From the NCBI RefSeq assembly GCF_014268755.2, contig NZ_CP077093.1, positions 3,584,001 through 3,648,000 of the forward strand: 64,000 bases of DNA. Reading direction: 5' to 3'. Every line of letters starts with the position of its first letter. Position 1 is the stretch's first letter. The notes beneath the pieces are model-generated. The model did no database searches, was not told where the DNA came from, and was given only the letters and a program-made list of their open reading frames with translations. The position numbers were made by a program, and so were the translations under genes. This document shows positions 53,582 through 63,994 of the stretch, piece after piece. Origin of the DNA: Pseudomonas vanderleydeniana. GTDB lineage: Bacteria; Pseudomonadota; Gammaproteobacteria; Pseudomonadales; Pseudomonadaceae.

Positions 53582-56500
53582 ATGTTCGACAAAACCTCGT
53601 TGCGTGATATGACGCCGGCGCAGTTCGCCGCTTTGCACAAACGGCCGAAGATCACCCCGGCAGTGCGGGACGACACGCCGCCGCCGGCATCCTTCGCGCA
53701 ACGGCGACTGTGGTTCCTTGCCCAGTTGGCCGGAGGCGGCGATGCCTACCACGTGCCATTCGGGTTGCGTCTCAACGGGCCACTCGACCGTTCGGCACTG
53801 AGGCAGGCCCTGGATCGGTTGGTGGCACGCCATGAATCATTGCGCACGACCTTCAGCGTCGAGGGCGACGAGGTGGTCCAGCTGATCGCCGAAGCCGATT
53901 GCGGTTGTGCCTGGCAGATCGACGACCTGGCCCGACATCCAGGCGCCGATGCGCAGGTGGCGAGCCGGGCGGACGAAGAGGCGCGAACCGCCTTCGATCT
54001 GCGCGAGGGCCCACTGTTTCGCGCGCGCCTGCTGATCCTCGGCGAGCAGGAACATGTCCTGTTGCTGACCCTGCATCACATCATCTGTGACGGTTGGTCG
54101 ATGGCTGTCCTGACCCGAGAACTGGGTGAGCTGTATGACGCCTTTCGCCAGGGACTCGACGACCCGCTGCCAGTCCCGACATTGCAATATGCCGACTACG
54201 CCCAATGGCAGCAGGGCTGGCTCGCCGAACAGGACCAGGCCGGGCACGCCGATTACTGGCGCGATACCCTGGCCGGGGCTCCGGCCTTGCTGGAGCTGCC
54301 GGGCGACCGCCCGCGTCCGGCACTGCAGCAGTACCAGGGTGGCTTCGAACCGCTGCAACTGGACGAAACCCTGACCCAGCAGCTCAAGGCCCTGAGCCTG
54401 CGCCATGGCTGCACATTGTTCATGACCTTGCTGGCCGGCTGGACGGTACTGCTGGCTCGCCTGTCGGGCCAGGACGACCTGTTGATCGGAACGCCGGTGG
54501 CGAATCGGACACGACGGGAAACCGAAGGCCTGATCGGCTTTTTCGTCAACACCCTGGTGTTGCGCCTGTCACTGGCCGATTCGCCGACGACCGTTCAGTT
54601 ACTCGAACAGGCCCGGGCCGTGGCGCTGGGCGCCCAGGAACATCAGGAATTGCCCTTCGAGCAGGTGGTGGAGTTGCTCAATCCGGAGCGAAGCCAAGCC
54701 TACAGCCCGCTGTTCCAGGTGATGTTCGCCTGGGAAAACACCGAACCGGGGACACTGCAACTAGGCGGGTTGAGCGGCCAGCCACTGCGCGGCAGCCCGC
54801 AGGTGGCCAAGTTCGACCTCACCCTGGTGCTGGCCGAGCAGGACGGGCGGATTGTCGGTGGGCTGGAGTATGCCCGCGCACTGTTCGACGGGACCACGAT
54901 CGCGCGCTTTGCCGGCTACCTGCGCCAGGTGCTGGAAGGCATGGTGGCTCAACCACAGCAACCGGTTGCGGCACTGCCGCTACTCAGTGTCGAGGCCCGC
55001 GACAACCTGGTCCGCGAGTGGGGCGGTAGCGCACCGGCTGTCCAGCCGACAGGTTATCTGCACCGCTTGTTCGAAGCGCAGGTACGGCGAGATCCGAAAG
55101 CGGTCGCCGTGCGTTGTGGCGACGACAGCCTCAGCTATGGCGAACTCAATACCCGCGCCAATCGCCTGGCCCATGAGCTGCGGGCGCTGGGCGTCGGCCC
55201 GGAGGTGAGGGTCGGGCTGTGCCTGGAGCGGACCCTGGACATGCCGTTGGCGGTGCTTGCCGTACTCAAGGCCGGCGGTGCCTATGTGCCGCTGGACCCG
55301 GGTTATCCGTTGGCACGCCTGCAGCACATGCTGCTCGATAGTGCACCGTTGGTGGTTCTCTGCCATGGCCCGGCCCGCTCTGCATTGCGCACGGCCCTCG
55401 ATGGCCTGGCAGCGCAACCGCTATTGCTCGACCTGCAGGATGCCTCACGCCGGGCTGCCCCCCCGGATCATGACCTCGCGCCCGAGGCGCTGAGGCTGAC
55501 ACCCGACCATCTGGCCTATGTGATCTACACCTCGGGCTCCACCGGCCAGCCCAAGGGGGTGATGGTCGAACATCGGGGCCTGCAGGCGGTCAGCGCCGCC
55601 TGGGAGGACCTCTACGCCCTGCGGCCGGGGCTGCGGCACCTGCAGATGGCCGGATTCTCCTTCGATGTGTTCAGTGCCGACCTGATTCGGGCCTTGTGTT
55701 TTGGTGGCGAACTGGTGCTGTGCCCGCGCCAGACGCTGATGGACCCACCTGCGCTGTACACGTTGCTGCGTGACGCGCGAATCGACTTTGCCGACTTCGT
55801 GCCTGCGGTGCTGGGCCCATTGCTGGCCTGGGCCGAAGAGCGCGACCAGGACCTGTCGTTTCTCGAGACGGTGGTGTGTGGCTCGGACACCTGGAGCGTG
55901 CACAGCGCCCGCCAGTTGCGACAGTTGTGTGGCGCTGGGGTGCGTATCGTCCATGCCTATGGCGTCACTGAAGCCAGCATCGACAGCACCTGCTTCGAAC
56001 TGCCTGTGCAGCCAGTGGCCGAAGCCAGCCTGCCGATCGGCCGGGCATTGGCCAGCGCCCGTATCTATTTGCTGGACGGCTTTGGAGCGCCGGTTCCGCC
56101 CGGGGTTCCGGGCGAGCTGCATATCGGCGGGGTGGGGGTCGCCCGGGGTTACCTGAACCAGCCCGAACTGACGGCTGAGCGGTTTGTCGACAACCCATTC
56201 GTTGCGGGTGAGCGCCTGTACCGCAGTGGTGACCTGGCGCGCTACCGCGCCGACGGCAACCTGGAATTCCTCGGGCGCAACGACGCGCAGGCCAAACTGC
56301 GTGGCCTGCGCCTGGAACCGGGTGAGATCGAGGCGCGCCTGACCGATATCGCCGGCGTTCGCGATGCTGTCGTGCTGCTGCGCAACGACGCCAGCAGCCA
56401 GTCCCGGCTGGTGGCGTACTACCTGGGCAGCGATGCCCGGGGCATCAGCCCTGGCGTGCTGCGCGAGCAGTTGGCCCTGCACTTGCCGGACTACATGGTG

Positions 56501-59500
56501 CCCAGCGCTTTCGTGCATCTCGATGCATGGCCGCTGACCGCCAACGGCAAGCTTGACCGTACGGCCTTGCCGGCACCGGATACCGCAGCCCTCGACCAGC
56601 GCCACTACGTTGCGCCACAAAACGAGCTGGAAACCGCGCTCGCACGGATCTGGAGCGAAGTGCTGGGCGTCGAGCGGGTAGGGCGTGATGACCATTTCTT
56701 CGCCCTGGGCGGGCATTCGCTGCTGGTGATGCAGGTGATCGCGCGGATTCGACGTCATCTGGGGCGGGAGGTGTCGGCCTCCGCACTGTTCGCCGCTCCG
56801 CAGTTGAAAGCGTTCTGCCGCAACCTGGAAGGCTCGACGCAGCGCCCGCAGACGCCGATCAGGCGGATCGAACGAGGCGGCGCGCAAACGTTGTCGTTTG
56901 CCCAGCAACGCCTGTGGTTCCTGGCGCAGATGGAGGGTGGGAGCGCGGCCTACCACATGCCGTTGAACCTGCGCTTGCGCGGCCAACTGCAGGTGCCGGC
57001 GCTTGAACGTAGCCTCAATCAGTTGCTGGATCGACATGAAGCCCTGCGCACGCGCTTCATCAGCGTCGAGGGCGAGCCTCGGCAAGTGATTGCAGAGCCC
57101 GGGCAGGGACTGAAACTGGAGCGGCTCGGCGCCACCGACGACACTGACCTGGAGCGACTGGTCGCCCATGAAGGCGCCCGCGGCTTTGACCTGGAGCACG
57201 GCCCGCTGATCCGTGCGGTGCTGGTCCGGCTGGCCGATGACGAGCACCTGCTGCTGTTGACCCTGCACCATATCGTTTCCGATGGCTGGTCGATGGGCGT
57301 CCTGACCCGTGAGCTCAGCCAGCTGTATGCGGCGGCGTTGGCGGATCGCGACGATCCCTTGCCGGCGCTGCCACTGCAATACCTCGACTATTCGGCCTGG
57401 CAACGCCAGTGGCTGAGCGGCGAAGTGCTGCAGCGCCAGAGCGACTATTGGCGCGAGGCCCTGGCCGATGCACCGGTGCTGCTGGAACTGCCGGCGGACC
57501 ACAAGCGTGCGCCGGTACAGGACTATCGGGGTGCGGTGGTACCGCTGGTACTGGACGAGGAACTGACCCGTCGTCTCAAGGAACTCAGCCATAGTCAGGG
57601 CACGACCCTGTTCATGACCGTGCTCGCCGGCTGGGCACTGGTGCTGGCCCGCCTGTCGGCGCAATCCGACGTGGTGATCGGCGTGCCCGTGGCCAACCGT
57701 CCAAACAGCGAGCTGGAGGCGTTGATCGGTTTCTTCGTCAACACCCTGGCGCTGCGCCTGAGGGTGAATGGCAACCCCAGTGTCAGCCAGTGGTTGCAAC
57801 ACACCCGCCAGGTCGCGTTACAGGCCCAGGAACACCAGGACCTGCCGTTCGAGCAGGTGGTCGAGTTGCTCAATCCGCCACGTAGCCTGGCCTATAGCCC
57901 GTTGTTCCAGGTGCTGTTCGCCTGGGAACAGGGCCAGCAGGGCCAATGGGCATTACCCGGGCTGACGGTGGAGGCGGTCGAGAGCCGCCAGCCTGTCGCC
58001 AAGTTCGACTTGCAACTGGCCCTCAGTGAACGCGACGGGCAGATCGTCGGTGGCCTGGAGTATGCCTCGGGTCTGTTCGACGCGCAGACGGTTGCCGGTT
58101 TCGGCGAGTACCTGCGCCGGGTGCTGATGCAGATGACGGCCGACAGCGACCAGGCGGTCGCCCGTCTCGACCTGCTGACGCCTGAACAACGGCGCAAGTT
58201 GCTGCACGAGTGGAGCCGCAGTGACACGGATCGCGCTCCGCAGGGCCGCTTCCTGTCCCGTTTCGAGGCCCAGGTGCGAAGGGCACCGCAGGCCACGGCG
58301 CTGATTCATGAGGACCAGCACCACAGCTACACCGAGCTGAACGCCGCAGCCAATCGCCTGGCGCATTTCCTTCGCGAGCAGGGTGTTGCCCCCGAGGATC
58401 GGGTGGGCCTGAGCCTGGAGCGTTCGCCGCAGATGATCATCGGCCTGCTGGCGATCCTCAAGGCCGGCGCCGCCTATGTGCCGTTCGACCCGGCCTATCC
58501 GAGCGAGCGCCTGGCCTACATGCTCGACGACGCAGCGCCGAGCCTGCTGCTGACCCACTCGGGGCTGCGGGAAAGGCTGCCGGCGCGCGCCGGTGAGCGT
58601 CCCCTCTACTGCCTGGACAGCGACCAGTCGCTCTGGGCCGACCAGCCCGGCAGCAACCCGGAGGTGGCGACGCGGCCGGACAACCTGGCCTACGTGCTGT
58701 ACACCTCCGGCTCCAGCGGTCGTCCCAAGGGGGTGGCGCATACCCTCCGGGCCCTGGACAACCTGATCGACTGGCAACTGCACGAAGCCGCGGGACAGAC
58801 GCCGGCACCACGGCGAGTGCTGCAATTCGCCTCGCTGAACTTCGATGTTTCGTTCCAGGAAATCTTCAGCACCCTGTGCCAGGGCGGCTGCCTGGTACTG
58901 ATGAGCGAGGACGGGCGCAAGGATCTCGCCACGTTGCGTCCGACCCTGGTGGCCAACGACGTGCAGCGGGCATTCCTGCCATTCGCCGTACTGCAGCAGG
59001 TGGCGGGCCTGACGCAGGCCGATGCGCCAGTGCCGCGCGGCGGCTGCGATATCGTCACCGCCGGCGAGGCACTGAGGGTCAATGACGAGCTGCGCGGCTT
59101 CGTCCAGGGATTGGGCGGTGCGCATCTGTACAACCAGTATGGCCCGACCGAGAGCCATGTGGTTAGTCAGTTCAGCCTGGCCTGTGCCGCAGCCGCCGAC
59201 TGGCCGGAGGCCCCACCGATCGGCCGGCCCATCAACAACGCGCGGCTGTACGTGCTGGACGACGCCCTGAACCTGGTGCCGCCGGGCGTCGCGGGCGAGT
59301 TGTATATCGCGGGCGCCTGCCTGGCGCGCGGCTACCTGAACCAGCCGGAGCTGACCGCCGAACGTTTCCTGCCTGACCCCTTCAGCGAGGAGCCCGGGGC
59401 GCGCATGTACCGCAGCGGCGACCAGGCAAGGTGGCTGGCTGACGGCAACCTGCAGTACCTGGGGCGCATCGACCAACAGGTCAAGCTGCGCGGTTTCCGG

Positions 59501-62500
59501 GTCGAACTGGGTGAAATCGACAGCCTGCTGCAACAACAGCCGGGTGTGTTGGAAGCGGCGGTGCTGCTGCGCGAGGATGCGCCGGGGGACAAGCAACTGG
59601 TGGCCTACATCGTTGGCTCGGCTCCGGTCGAGACGTTGCGCGAAGCCCTGCGTCGCCAGTTGCCCGACTATATGGTTCCCAGCGCCTGGGTGTCCCTGGC
59701 GAACCTGCCACTGACCCGCAACGGCAAGCTCGACCGCCGTGCCTTGCCCGTACCGGAGCGAATCTCCGCCAGCGCCTACGTGGCGCCCCGGGAAGCCGAC
59801 GAGATCCAGTTGACCGCCATCTGGGCCGAGGTGCTCAGGTGCGAGCGGGTGGGGCTGCAGGACAATTTCTTCGAGTTGGGCGGGCACTCGCTGTTGGCCA
59901 CTCGACTGGTCTATGCCATCAACCAGCGCATGGCTGCGCAACTGTCCCTGAGCAGCCTGTTCAACACACCGACGCCGGGTGAACTGATGGGGGCTATCCG
60001 CGCCAGTCGCGACGAGCAGATCCGCAACGAGCCGGCCTTCGCGGTGATCCAGCCGGACCCGGCGGGCCGTTACCAGCCGTTTCCACTGACCGATATCCAG
60101 CAGGCCTACTGGTTCGGTCGCGAGTCGACGGTCAGCCTCGGCGGGGTCAGTGCCCACGGCTACGAGGAATTGCGTATCCGCGATTTCGATATTGCGCGTT
60201 TCGAGCGTGCGCTGAACCGGATGATCGAACGGCACGACATGCTGCGCGTGGTGTTTCTCAGTGATGGGACCCAGCAGGTGCTGGAGCAGGTACCGACGTA
60301 TCGGATGCCACAGACCGACTTGCGTGGCCTGGACCGTGAAGCGGCGCAACAGGCCCTGGACAACAATCGCCAACGCCTGTCCCACCAGGTGCTGGACGCC
60401 AGCCGCTGGCCGTTGTTCGAATTCAGCCTGACCCTGCTGGACGACGGTATCAGCCACCTGCATATCAGCCTCGACGCGCTGATCGTCGATGCGGCCAGCA
60501 GCCAGATTCTTGCCCGTGAACTGATGGGCTTCTACCTGGAGCCGCAACGGACACTGCCCGCACCGGGCCTGAACTTCCGTGATTATGTCCTGGCCGAGCA
60601 GCAACTGCGCAGGGGTGCGCGCTACGAGCGGGCGCTGGCCTATTGGCGCGAGCGGGTTGCGGACCTGGCGCCTGCACCGGATCTGCCCCTGGTGTGCCAG
60701 CCACAGAGCATTGCCACGCCGCACTTCACACGACGCGACCGGCAACTGTCGGTCGAGCACTGGAGCCGGATCAAGGCGCTGGCCAAGCAGTTCGGCGTGA
60801 CGCCGTCGGTGGTATTGCTCACCGCCTTCTGCGAAGTACTCGCCCTGTGGAGCCGCCAGCCACGCTTTACGCTCAGCCTGCCGCTGTTCAATCGGCTGCC
60901 CTTGCACCCGGAGGTGGACTCGATCATCGGCGACTTCACCTCGCTGGTGCTGCTGGAGGTGCAGATCGATGGCAACCTCGGCTTTACCGACAAGGCCCGG
61001 GCCATTCAACAGCGCCTCTGGCAGGACATCGACCATGCGGTGGTCAGCGGCGTGCGCGTACTGCGCGAGCTTTCACAGGCCCGCGGCGCGCAACAGACAG
61101 CGATTCCGATCGTCTTCAACAGCACCCTGTCCGAAGCCGCCACGCAACAGGCCGAGTACAACCTGGCCGATGCCCTGCAGGCGCAGAACGTACACAGCAT
61201 CACCCAGACCCCGCAGGTGTGGATCGACCATACCCTGCTGGAGCTGGAGGGCCGCCTGCTGTTCAACTGGGACAGCATCGACGAGCTGTTCCCCGAAGGC
61301 CTGGTCGAGCAGATGTTCGTTGCCTACAACCAGGTACTTGACCGTCTGCTTGAGCCGGCAGCCTGGTCAGCCGGCACGCCCGCGCTGTTGCCACAGGCCT
61401 GCCTGCCGCCGGCACCGGCGTATCGGCAAACACCGTTGCTGATGCACGAGTTGTTCGATCGACAGGCGCAGGCGACCCCGGATGCCGTGGCCCTGATCGC
61501 ACCAGGCCGGCAACTGAGCTACGCGCAGTTGCGCCATGAGGCTCGTCAGCTCGGTGCACACCTGCAGGCACAGGGCGCAAGGCCCAACCAGCTGGTCGCG
61601 GTCATGATGGAGCGCGGTTGGGAGCAACTGGTGGCAACCCTGGCGATCCTGTACGCCGGGGGCGCCTACCTGCCGATCGATCCAGCGCTGCCGGCCCAAC
61701 GGGTCCGGCATCTCCTGGAGCGGGCCGAGGCCCGTCTGCTGCTCGGTCAGCCGCCCCTGAAACCGGACAGCCAATGGTCGGACCTGGTGCGGATCATCAC
61801 CGTCAGCGAGTCCCTGGACACCGGCGAAACAGCCCTGCAAACGGTTGAACTGACCCCCGAAGACCTGGCCTACGTCATCTACACCTCCGGTTCGACCGGC
61901 ATGCCCAAGGGAGTGGTGATCGACCATCGGGGGGCGGTCAACACGTTGCTGGACATCAACCGGCGCTTCGCCGTCGGAGCGCAGGATCGGATCCTGGCGA
62001 TCTCGTCGCTGAGTTTCGACCTGTCGGTCTATGACTTTTTCGGCAGCCTGGCCGTCGGCGCTGCGGTGGTGTTGCTCGAACCTCGCCTGGCGCTTGACCC
62101 GCTGCACTGGCGCGAGCTGATCGAGCGGCATCGCGTCAGCCTGTGGAACTCGGTACCGGCGTTGCTCGGGCTGTTGCTGGAATCGGTCGAACAGCAGGGC
62201 GGCGAGCTGCCGCCCTGCCTGAGGCTGGCCATGCTTTCCGGCGACTGGATCCCGCTGAACCTGGCGGATCGGGCGCGGGCATTGCAACCGGCCATCGAGG
62301 TGGTCAGCCTCGGTGGTGCAACCGAGGCCTCGATCTGGTCGATCTGCTATCCGATCGGCCCGGTCGATCCCGACTGGCGCAGCATTCCCTACGGCAAGGC
62401 ATTGGACCACCAGCGTTTCCATGTGCTCGACCAAGCGCTGCAGCCACGTCCGACCTGGGTGCCCGGTCAGTTGTACATCGGTGGCGTGGGCCTGGCGAAG

Positions 62501-63994
62501 GGCTACTGGCGTGACGAGAAACAGACCTCGGCCAGTTTCTTCGCCCACCCGGCGACCGGTGAGCGGCTGTATCGCACCGGCGACCTGGGGCGCCTGTTGC
62601 CTGATGGCAACATCGAGTTCCTCGGGCGCGAGGATAACCAGGTCAAGGTCCAGGGCTACCGCATCGAACTGGGGGAAATCGAAGCCGTGCTCAACCGCCA
62701 TCCTGGCGTGCAGAGTGCGGTGGTACGGATACTTGGCGAACAGTTGGGGGAGAAACGCCTGGTGGCCTATGTCATCAGGAGCGACGCTCAACTGCAGGCC
62801 AGTGACTTTGCCCTGTACCTGGCCGACAAGCTGCCGGCCTACATGGTGCCGACTTCCTTTACCTTCCTCGCGGCCTGGCCGCTGTCGGCCAACGGCAAGG
62901 TGGACAAGAACCGCCTGCCGCAACCGCAGGAGGACGAGGATTCAGGACCATTGCTGACTCCCGAAGGCCCGAGGGAGCAGCGGCTGGTGGAAATCGTCGA
63001 GCAACTGCTCAAGCGCCAGGCGATTGCCGGCAATGCCAACCTGCTCAGCCTGGGGGCCACGTCGATCGATATCGTGCGCATCAGCAACGCCCTGGCCGCC
63101 GAGTTGCAGTTCCGGCCGCATCTGGCGCAGCTGCTGGCCCAGCCAACCCTGGCCAACCTGATCGAACTGTACCGTCGCAACCTGGCGACACAGTCATCGC
63201 CCAGCCGTGTCCCGCAACCTGCGGCGGCCGAGGAGGTGATCGAGGATCCGCAACTGCGCCAGCAGTTCAAGGCCGATGAACGGGGGCGCCGACGCTTCGC
63301 CCAGCCGTTGCCGGCAGTGGCCCTGGCACTGCCGACAGACGCCGGATTCGCCCAGCGTTTTCGTGAGTGTCGTTCGGTACGCCGCTACGACCCGCAGGCT
63401 ATCCCGAACAGCGCATTCGCCCATTGGCTGGCCGGGCTGTCGCGTGGACAGCTCGACGGTGAAGTGAAATACCAGTTTCCCTCGGCCGGTGGTCTCTATC
63501 CGCTGCAGGCCTACCTGTACATCAAGCCGCAGCGAGTGGAGGGTGTGCCGGGTGGCGCGTTCTACTACGACCCGGTACGCCATCGACTGCTGTCGATGGG
63601 CGAAGATTCCCAGCTCGATCCCGACACCTACGACTACTTCGTCAACCGTCCGGTCTACGAGAACGCCGCGTTCTCGCTGTTCCTCATCGCCGACATGGCC
63701 GCGATCCGGCCGCTCTACGGCGAACGCAGCCGCGATTTCTGCCATATCGAGGCCGGGGCCATGACCCAGTTGCTGACCCTGACGGCGGCCCACCATGGCC
63801 TGGGGCTGTGCGGCATGGGTTCGATCGATGAGCAGGCGCTGCCACGGCTGTTCGAGCTGGGGGCGAGCCATCAACTGATCTATTCGATGGTCGGCGGTCT
63901 GCGGGACGAGGGAGAACGGCGCAGCACCGAGGTGGAGGCATTCACCCGCACACAGGCGCAAGACGACAGCGACATGGAGGAGATTGAGATATGA
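53582..63994 (+). CDS. Nonribosomal peptide synthetase 2: C-A-T-C-A-T-Cy-A-T-Ox
   Basis: 3470 aa, three modules plus a tailoring domain. C4 (30-470, HH at 165-166); A4 (493-990) reads D-V-A-D-V-G-A-I-D, a basic pocket most like arginine; T4 Ser 1046. C5 (1095-1530, HH at 1229-1230); A5 (1556-2055) reads D-V-Q-F-V-A-Q-V-V, proline-like; T5 Ser 2103. The third module starts with a heterocyclisation domain (2162-2595) whose DxxxxD motif is D2298-D2303; A6 (2620-3115) reads D-L-Y-N-M-S-L-I-W, cysteine; T6 has 'LGATS' with Ser 3161. Residues 3220-3460 are a SagB-type FMN oxidase ('RSVRRYD', 'PSAGGLYPL', 'GLGLCGMGS') that would turn a thiazoline into a thiazole. No thioesterase. GGAAG precedes the ATG, and a short MTPAQFAAL-type N-terminal helix may dock to NRPS1. 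Confidence 0.94.
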   Translation: MFDKTSLRDMTPAQFAALHKRPKITPAVRDDTPPPASFAQRRLWFLAQLAGGGDAYHVPFGLRLNGPLDRSALRQALDRLVARHESLRTTFSVEGDEVVQLIAEADCGCAWQIDDLARHPGADAQVASRADEEARTAFDLREGPLFRARLLILGEQEHVLLLTLHHIICDGWSMAVLTRELGELYDAFRQGLDDPLPVPTLQYADYAQWQQGWLAEQDQAGHADYWRDTLAGAPALLELPGDRPRPALQQYQGGFEPLQLDETLTQQLKALSLRHGCTLFMTLLAGWTVLLARLSGQDDLLIGTPVANRTRRETEGLIGFFVNTLVLRLSLADSPTTVQLLEQARAVALGAQEHQELPFEQVVELLNPERSQAYSPLFQVMFAWENTEPGTLQLGGLSGQPLRGSPQVAKFDLTLVLAEQDGRIVGGLEYARALFDGTTIARFAGYLRQVLEGMVAQPQQPVAALPLLSVEARDNLVREWGGSAPAVQPTGYLHRLFEAQVRRDPKAVAVRCGDDSLSYGELNTRANRLAHELRALGVGPEVRVGLCLERTLDMPLAVLAVLKAGGAYVPLDPGYPLARLQHMLLDSAPLVVLCHGPARSALRTALDGLAAQPLLLDLQDASRRAAPPDHDLAPEALRLTPDHLAYVIYTSGSTGQPKGVMVEHRGLQAVSAAWEDLYALRPGLRHLQMAGFSFDVFSADLIRALCFGGELVLCPRQTLMDPPALYTLLRDARIDFADFVPAVLGPLLAWAEERDQDLSFLETVVCGSDTWSVHSARQLRQLCGAGVRIVHAYGVTEASIDSTCFELPVQPVAEASLPIGRALASARIYLLDGFGAPVPPGVPGELHIGGVGVARGYLNQPELTAERFVDNPFVAGERLYRSGDLARYRADGNLEFLGRNDAQAKLRGLRLEPGEIEARLTDIAGVRDAVVLLRNDASSQSRLVAYYLGSDARGISPGVLREQLALHLPDYMVPSAFVHLDAWPLTANGKLDRTALPAPDTAALDQRHYVAPQNELETALARIWSEVLGVERVGRDDHFFALGGHSLLVMQVIARIRRHLGREVSASALFAAPQLKAFCRNLEGSTQRPQTPIRRIERGGAQTLSFAQQRLWFLAQMEGGSAAYHMPLNLRLRGQLQVPALERSLNQLLDRHEALRTRFISVEGEPRQVIAEPGQGLKLERLGATDDTDLERLVAHEGARGFDLEHGPLIRAVLVRLADDEHLLLLTLHHIVSDGWSMGVLTRELSQLYAAALADRDDPLPALPLQYLDYSAWQRQWLSGEVLQRQSDYWREALADAPVLLELPADHKRAPVQDYRGAVVPLVLDEELTRRLKELSHSQGTTLFMTVLAGWALVLARLSAQSDVVIGVPVANRPNSELEALIGFFVNTLALRLRVNGNPSVSQWLQHTRQVALQAQEHQDLPFEQVVELLNPPRSLAYSPLFQVLFAWEQGQQGQWALPGLTVEAVESRQPVAKFDLQLALSERDGQIVGGLEYASGLFDAQTVAGFGEYLRRVLMQMTADSDQAVARLDLLTPEQRRKLLHEWSRSDTDRAPQGRFLSRFEAQVRRAPQATALIHEDQHHSYTELNAAANRLAHFLREQGVAPEDRVGLSLERSPQMIIGLLAILKAGAAYVPFDPAYPSERLAYMLDDAAPSLLLTHSGLRERLPARAGERPLYCLDSDQSLWADQPGSNPEVATRPDNLAYVLYTSGSSGRPKGVAHTLRALDNLIDWQLHEAAGQTPAPRRVLQFASLNFDVSFQEIFSTLCQGGCLVLMSEDGRKDLATLRPTLVANDVQRAFLPFAVLQQVAGLTQADAPVPRGGCDIVTAGEALRVNDELRGFVQGLGGAHLYNQYGPTESHVVSQFSLACAAAADWPEAPPIGRPINNARLYVLDDALNLVPPGVAGELYIAGACLARGYLNQPELTAERFLPDPFSEEPGARMYRSGDQARWLADGNLQYLGRIDQQVKLRGFRVELGEIDSLLQQQPGVLEAAVLLREDAPGDKQLVAYIVGSAPVETLREALRRQLPDYMVPSAWVSLANLPLTRNGKLDRRALPVPERISASAYVAPREADEIQLTAIWAEVLRCERVGLQDNFFELGGHSLLATRLVYAINQRMAAQLSLSSLFNTPTPGELMGAIRASRDEQIRNEPAFAVIQPDPAGRYQPFPLTDIQQAYWFGRESTVSLGGVSAHGYEELRIRDFDIARFERALNRMIERHDMLRVVFLSDGTQQVLEQVPTYRMPQTDLRGLDREAAQQALDNNRQRLSHQVLDASRWPLFEFSLTLLDDGISHLHISLDALIVDAASSQILARELMGFYLEPQRTLPAPGLNFRDYVLAEQQLRRGARYERALAYWRERVADLAPAPDLPLVCQPQSIATPHFTRRDRQLSVEHWSRIKALAKQFGVTPSVVLLTAFCEVLALWSRQPRFTLSLPLFNRLPLHPEVDSIIGDFTSLVLLEVQIDGNLGFTDKARAIQQRLWQDIDHAVVSGVRVLRELSQARGAQQTAIPIVFNSTLSEAATQQAEYNLADALQAQNVHSITQTPQVWIDHTLLELEGRLLFNWDSIDELFPEGLVEQMFVAYNQVLDRLLEPAAWSAGTPALLPQACLPPAPAYRQTPLLMHELFDRQAQATPDAVALIAPGRQLSYAQLRHEARQLGAHLQAQGARPNQLVAVMMERGWEQLVATLAILYAGGAYLPIDPALPAQRVRHLLERAEARLLLGQPPLKPDSQWSDLVRIITVSESLDTGETALQTVELTPEDLAYVIYTSGSTGMPKGVVIDHRGAVNTLLDINRRFAVGAQDRILAISSLSFDLSVYDFFGSLAVGAAVVLLEPRLALDPLHWRELIERHRVSLWNSVPALLGLLLESVEQQGGELPPCLRLAMLSGDWIPLNLADRARALQPAIEVVSLGGATEASIWSICYPIGPVDPDWRSIPYGKALDHQRFHVLDQALQPRPTWVPGQLYIGGVGLAKGYWRDEKQTSASFFAHPATGERLYRTGDLGRLLPDGNIEFLGREDNQVKVQGYRIELGEIEAVLNRHPGVQSAVVRILGEQLGEKRLVAYVIRSDAQLQASDFALYLADKLPAYMVPTSFTFLAAWPLSANGKVDKNRLPQPQEDEDSGPLLTPEGPREQRLVEIVEQLLKRQAIAGNANLLSLGATSIDIVRISNALAAELQFRPHLAQLLAQPTLANLIELYRRNLATQSSPSRVPQPAAAEEVIEDPQLRQQFKADERGRRRFAQPLPAVALALPTDAGFAQRFRECRSVRRYDPQAIPNSAFAHWLAGLSRGQLDGEVKYQFPSAGGLYPLQAYLYIKPQRVEGVPGGAFYYDPVRHRLLSMGEDSQLDPDTYDYFVNRPVYENAAFSLFLIADMAAIRPLYGERSRDFCHIEAGAMTQLLTLTAAHHGLGLCGMGSIDEQALPRLFELGASHQLIYSMVGGLRDEGERRSTEVEAFTRTQAQDDSDMEEIEI

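Noticed and set aside
55445..61036. 785- and 1027-codon minus-strand frames opposite NRPS2
   Set aside because: Complement of repeated NRPS modules in high-GC DNA; low-complexity His/Gln/Arg/Gly composition and no start signals.
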